Positions 61,929 to 64,000 of a stretch of 64,000 nucleotides of DNA are shown here, in pieces. The translations under genes were made by a program, and so were the position numbers. The notes under the pieces were generated by a model. The model saw only the letters and a list, made by a program, of their open reading frames with translations, searched no databases and had not been told where the DNA came from. How positions within the stretch are numbered: position 1 is the stretch's first letter; each line of letters opens with the position of its first letter. Origin of the DNA: Cadophora sp. MPI-SDFR-AT-0126 (Eukaryota; Ascomycota; Leotiomycetes; Helotiales; Ploettnerulaceae); assembly GCA_020747065.1 (NCBI GenBank), contig JAGMVK010000009.1, forward strand, positions 124,001 through 188,000, in the 5' to 3' direction.

Positions 61929-63157
61929 CTTCCTCGTTGAAGCTGGATGGAGGATGTTGCTTTGCTGGCATTAGCTCTTCGCAAATACAATTTCAATCGA
62001 CAAAGAAGGTCCGCACTCACGGCGATATCAACATTATGTTGGTTTCTCGCAATGGTGCGTTGTCAAGGCGGGCGCAAATCAGAGCTGCAGGTCACCGGTG
62101 GTGTAACCATTGACCGCTTGAAAAGTGGTTAGTTTTCGCGCTTCGCAGCATGCTCATCAAATGAAAGTGCTGCTTCACGCAGTTATTTCCCCTCTTAACA
62201 TTATACTAACTTTCTGATATCTTGCCTGAGCAAGGATATCATAACTCGAGCCTATAACGTAAGTGTGCGACCGTCCTCGATAGTTTTGACCTGGAATACT
62301 CTGTATGCAAGGGAACCAGCCAAGCAAGGTGCCTTGCCTACATGATTTATGAATGAGCAGCGCTGATTGCCAAGCAAAAGCGGTCGAGCTGGATGGATTG
62401 ATACGGAAGCTTGCTTCGATATGTTGGAAAGACGAAAGTGTGGATGTCATACATCAACATTATCAACATCGACCGCATATTTTGCGCCTTCTTTGCATAT
62501 CGTACGATCCAGGTCGGCCTTGGCGATTGTCTTGATGTCCAACTTCTTTCTCTGATACTAGTCTGCAATGAGTGGAGCGACGGTGGATTTAATTCCAACA
62601 ATTCCAATTCCAATAATCATAATAAACACAACGAAACGTCCCACTCGGGTTCCATTTTCAAGTGACACTGGAGGTAAAGTCCACACCAGGATAAGCAACT
62701 TGAAGACGCAGTCGCAGGCACATATGATGAGTGTCTTGTAACTTCCGAGATACTGGTTAGGGTGGGAGGAAACAGCCACGTCACGTGGTATGAGATTGAA
62801 ATTCTTTGGCAATAAGTGCTGATTGAAGAGATCCATTTCAAAGAGAAGATACTAAAAGCACAAAGCAACATACGCTGAATTGATCGTGAAGGTAAGAAGG
62901 GAAAGGACAACAAACGGACGACTGTCGATGAACTTCCATCCCAGAGTTGAGCCGAACCCCTGAATCCTAGAGAGGGCCGAGCCACAGCCCTGAATATCCA
63001 GGTGGGCAGATCGCGTGCCAAAGAAAAGAGAAATCCTCCATTCTTTTTGTACGGTGCGAGTGCTAGAGCAGCATAAAACAAGGACAATTGCGATCATGCG
63101 AACTTGATGCTCGTCCGCGACAGGACGAGCAGAGAGAGCAAAAGAAATACGTATCAT
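61929..63157 (-). other. Upstream of the SET gene; possible minus-strand membrane-protein frame
   Basis: Mostly intergenic. On the minus strand two segments (63157-62852 and 62836-62558) lie in the same frame separated by a stop, and encode several hydrophobic stretches (for example SRPFVVLSLLTFTINSAYVA and RFVVFIMIIGIGIVGIKST). No known domain is visible and no intron of usual length removes the stop, so this could be a pseudogene, an unrecognised intron-containing gene, or chance. Confidence 0.25.
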
Positions 63158-63314
63158 TCCAGTTTAGCGCTTCTTCAGCGACTTGGCTTATCTCCACGTG
63201 ACTGCCCTCGAATCGACCATCAGCTACAAACTTCAACAGCTCCGATATCAGCCATCCACACCTCCCACTCCCAGGGAATCTCCATAAGTGCGCTTAACCA
63301 GGGGTCATTTGCAT
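63158..63314 (+). promoter_or_regulatory. Upstream region of the Zn2Cys6 transcription factor gene
   Basis: Short 5' region before the ATG at 63315. No clear TATA box; nothing more is seen. Confidence 0.35.
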
Positions 63315-64000
63315 ATGGCAACAAATCAGCCGGCCGGAGGCAACAGCAATGCCTCCAATATCCCGGTACCCGTCAATGGATGGACAAGGAGAGACAGACC
63401 TTGTGATGCATGTCGAAGGCGCAAGAGTCGGTGCATCATACCGCAGGACACAGAAACATGTATCATGTGTCAGTCAAGGTCAGAGCAATGCACGTTCATG
63501 CAGAAACCTCAGAGAAGGAAGAGGAGGAGGGTAGAAGATGACAGTAGCCCTGATGCATCCAAAGCAAGGTCAGTGATCAGTCTCCGATGCTCAGTCAAAG
63601 CTAGTACTGATGTCCCACTATAGATCTCCCGATGCAGATAGAAGTGAGACTTTATCTATGTTGCACTTGTACTACGTGACACAATCGTTACTGACTTTGT
63701 CTTTCAGGCGTCCAAGCTAAACCGCCCATCACTGACTACACTTCACTTCCTGGTCCATCACTTCTGAAACAGACTCTTGGCCTTCAGAATCGACAACACG
63801 GACAGTATCTAGGACAGACGTCAGAGTACGATGTTCGTCTCATCAATCTCTCGCCCTTTAATGGACGAGGAGAGCATGTCAGCATGCCGGGAACACTGAG
63901 AAGGGTCAGCCCAAATGTCCATTTCATCATGAAGTCGGAAAGCCAAGCCGAGGTCGACGACGAACTTGCAAATTTGGACCTGGTGGAGAGCATCGTTCAG
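63315..64000 (+). CDS. Zn2Cys6 fungal transcription factor (5' part, cut by window end)
   Basis: Predicted exons 63315-63568, 63624-63643 (20 nt) and 63708 to beyond 64000 (introns 55 and 64 nt). The N-terminus contains the zinc cluster with CX2CX6CX8CX2CX6C spacing (Cys30, 33, 40, 49, 52, 59) in DRPCDACRRRKSRC, followed by a basic linker QRRKRRRVEDD. Exon 3 begins the conserved block DYTSLPGPSLLKQTLGLQNR...TSEYDVRLINLSPF, typical of fungal Zn2Cys6 regulators with a Fungal_trans domain further on. It binds DNA in the nucleus; targets unknown. The open frame continues through the last base. Confidence 0.82.

Noticed and set aside
62852..62874. 22-nt intron removing the TAG in the hydrophobic frame
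   Set aside because: Splice-like ends exist, but the length is too short for a fungal spliceosomal intron.

Overview
The window is nuclear DNA from a filamentous ascomycete (Pezizomycotina). The evidence is intron-split genes with short introns (mostly 43-104 nt, GTAAGT-like donors and CTAAC/CTGAC-type branch points), lineage-typical families (HET domain, 2EXR, Zn2Cys6, Msy-type MscS channel, SET-TPR) and long AT-rich tracts with the stop-codon signature of repeat-induced point mutation (RIP). I cannot name the species.

Layout. 1-5.8 kb is repeat-rich and decayed: an AT-rich tract, a 15-bp minisatellite, a broken fungal membrane-protein gene, SAM and MULE/SWIM fragments, and a RIP-mutated double chromodomain from a gypsy element. 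6.2-16.1 kb holds three intact flavin/iron oxygenase-type genes separated by decayed DNA: a sarcosine/fructosyl-amino-acid-oxidase-like flavoenzyme (+), a dimethylglycine/sarcosine-dehydrogenase-like protein with a GcvT-type domain (-), and a Rieske non-haem iron oxygenase of the choline monooxygenase/glycine-betaine demethylase group (+). Together they could take glycine betaine (or choline) stepwise to glycine. 16.6-28.5 kb is a large RIP-degraded gypsy retrotransposon region, in which reverse transcriptase, RNase H and a gag zinc knuckle are still readable on the minus strand. Into it (or beside it) a clean, intact 1,859-bp pogo/Fot1-type DNA transposon has inserted, flanked by TA and 55-bp perfect terminal inverted repeats.

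28.5-40.5 kb is an accessory, secretome-like segment: a truncated siderophore-transporter pseudogene, a HET-domain gene, a Kex2-type precursor of a small 8-cysteine secreted peptide, a C-terminally anchored surface protein, a Pro/Thr-rich secreted protein, a 34-nt poly-G tract and a secreted NucA/NucB-type nuclease. 40.9-64 kb is ordinary gene-dense DNA: RecQ helicase, type-B carboxylesterase, EF-hand MscS channel, a multi-span membrane protein, a 2EXR protein, an MFS sugar transporter (8 exons), a SET-TPR protein, and the 5' part of a Zn2Cys6 transcription factor that runs off the end.

Exon boundaries were assigned by eye from splice consensus plus reading-frame and family continuity. They are predictions, without transcript evidence. 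No complete rRNA, tRNA or CRISPR feature was seen.
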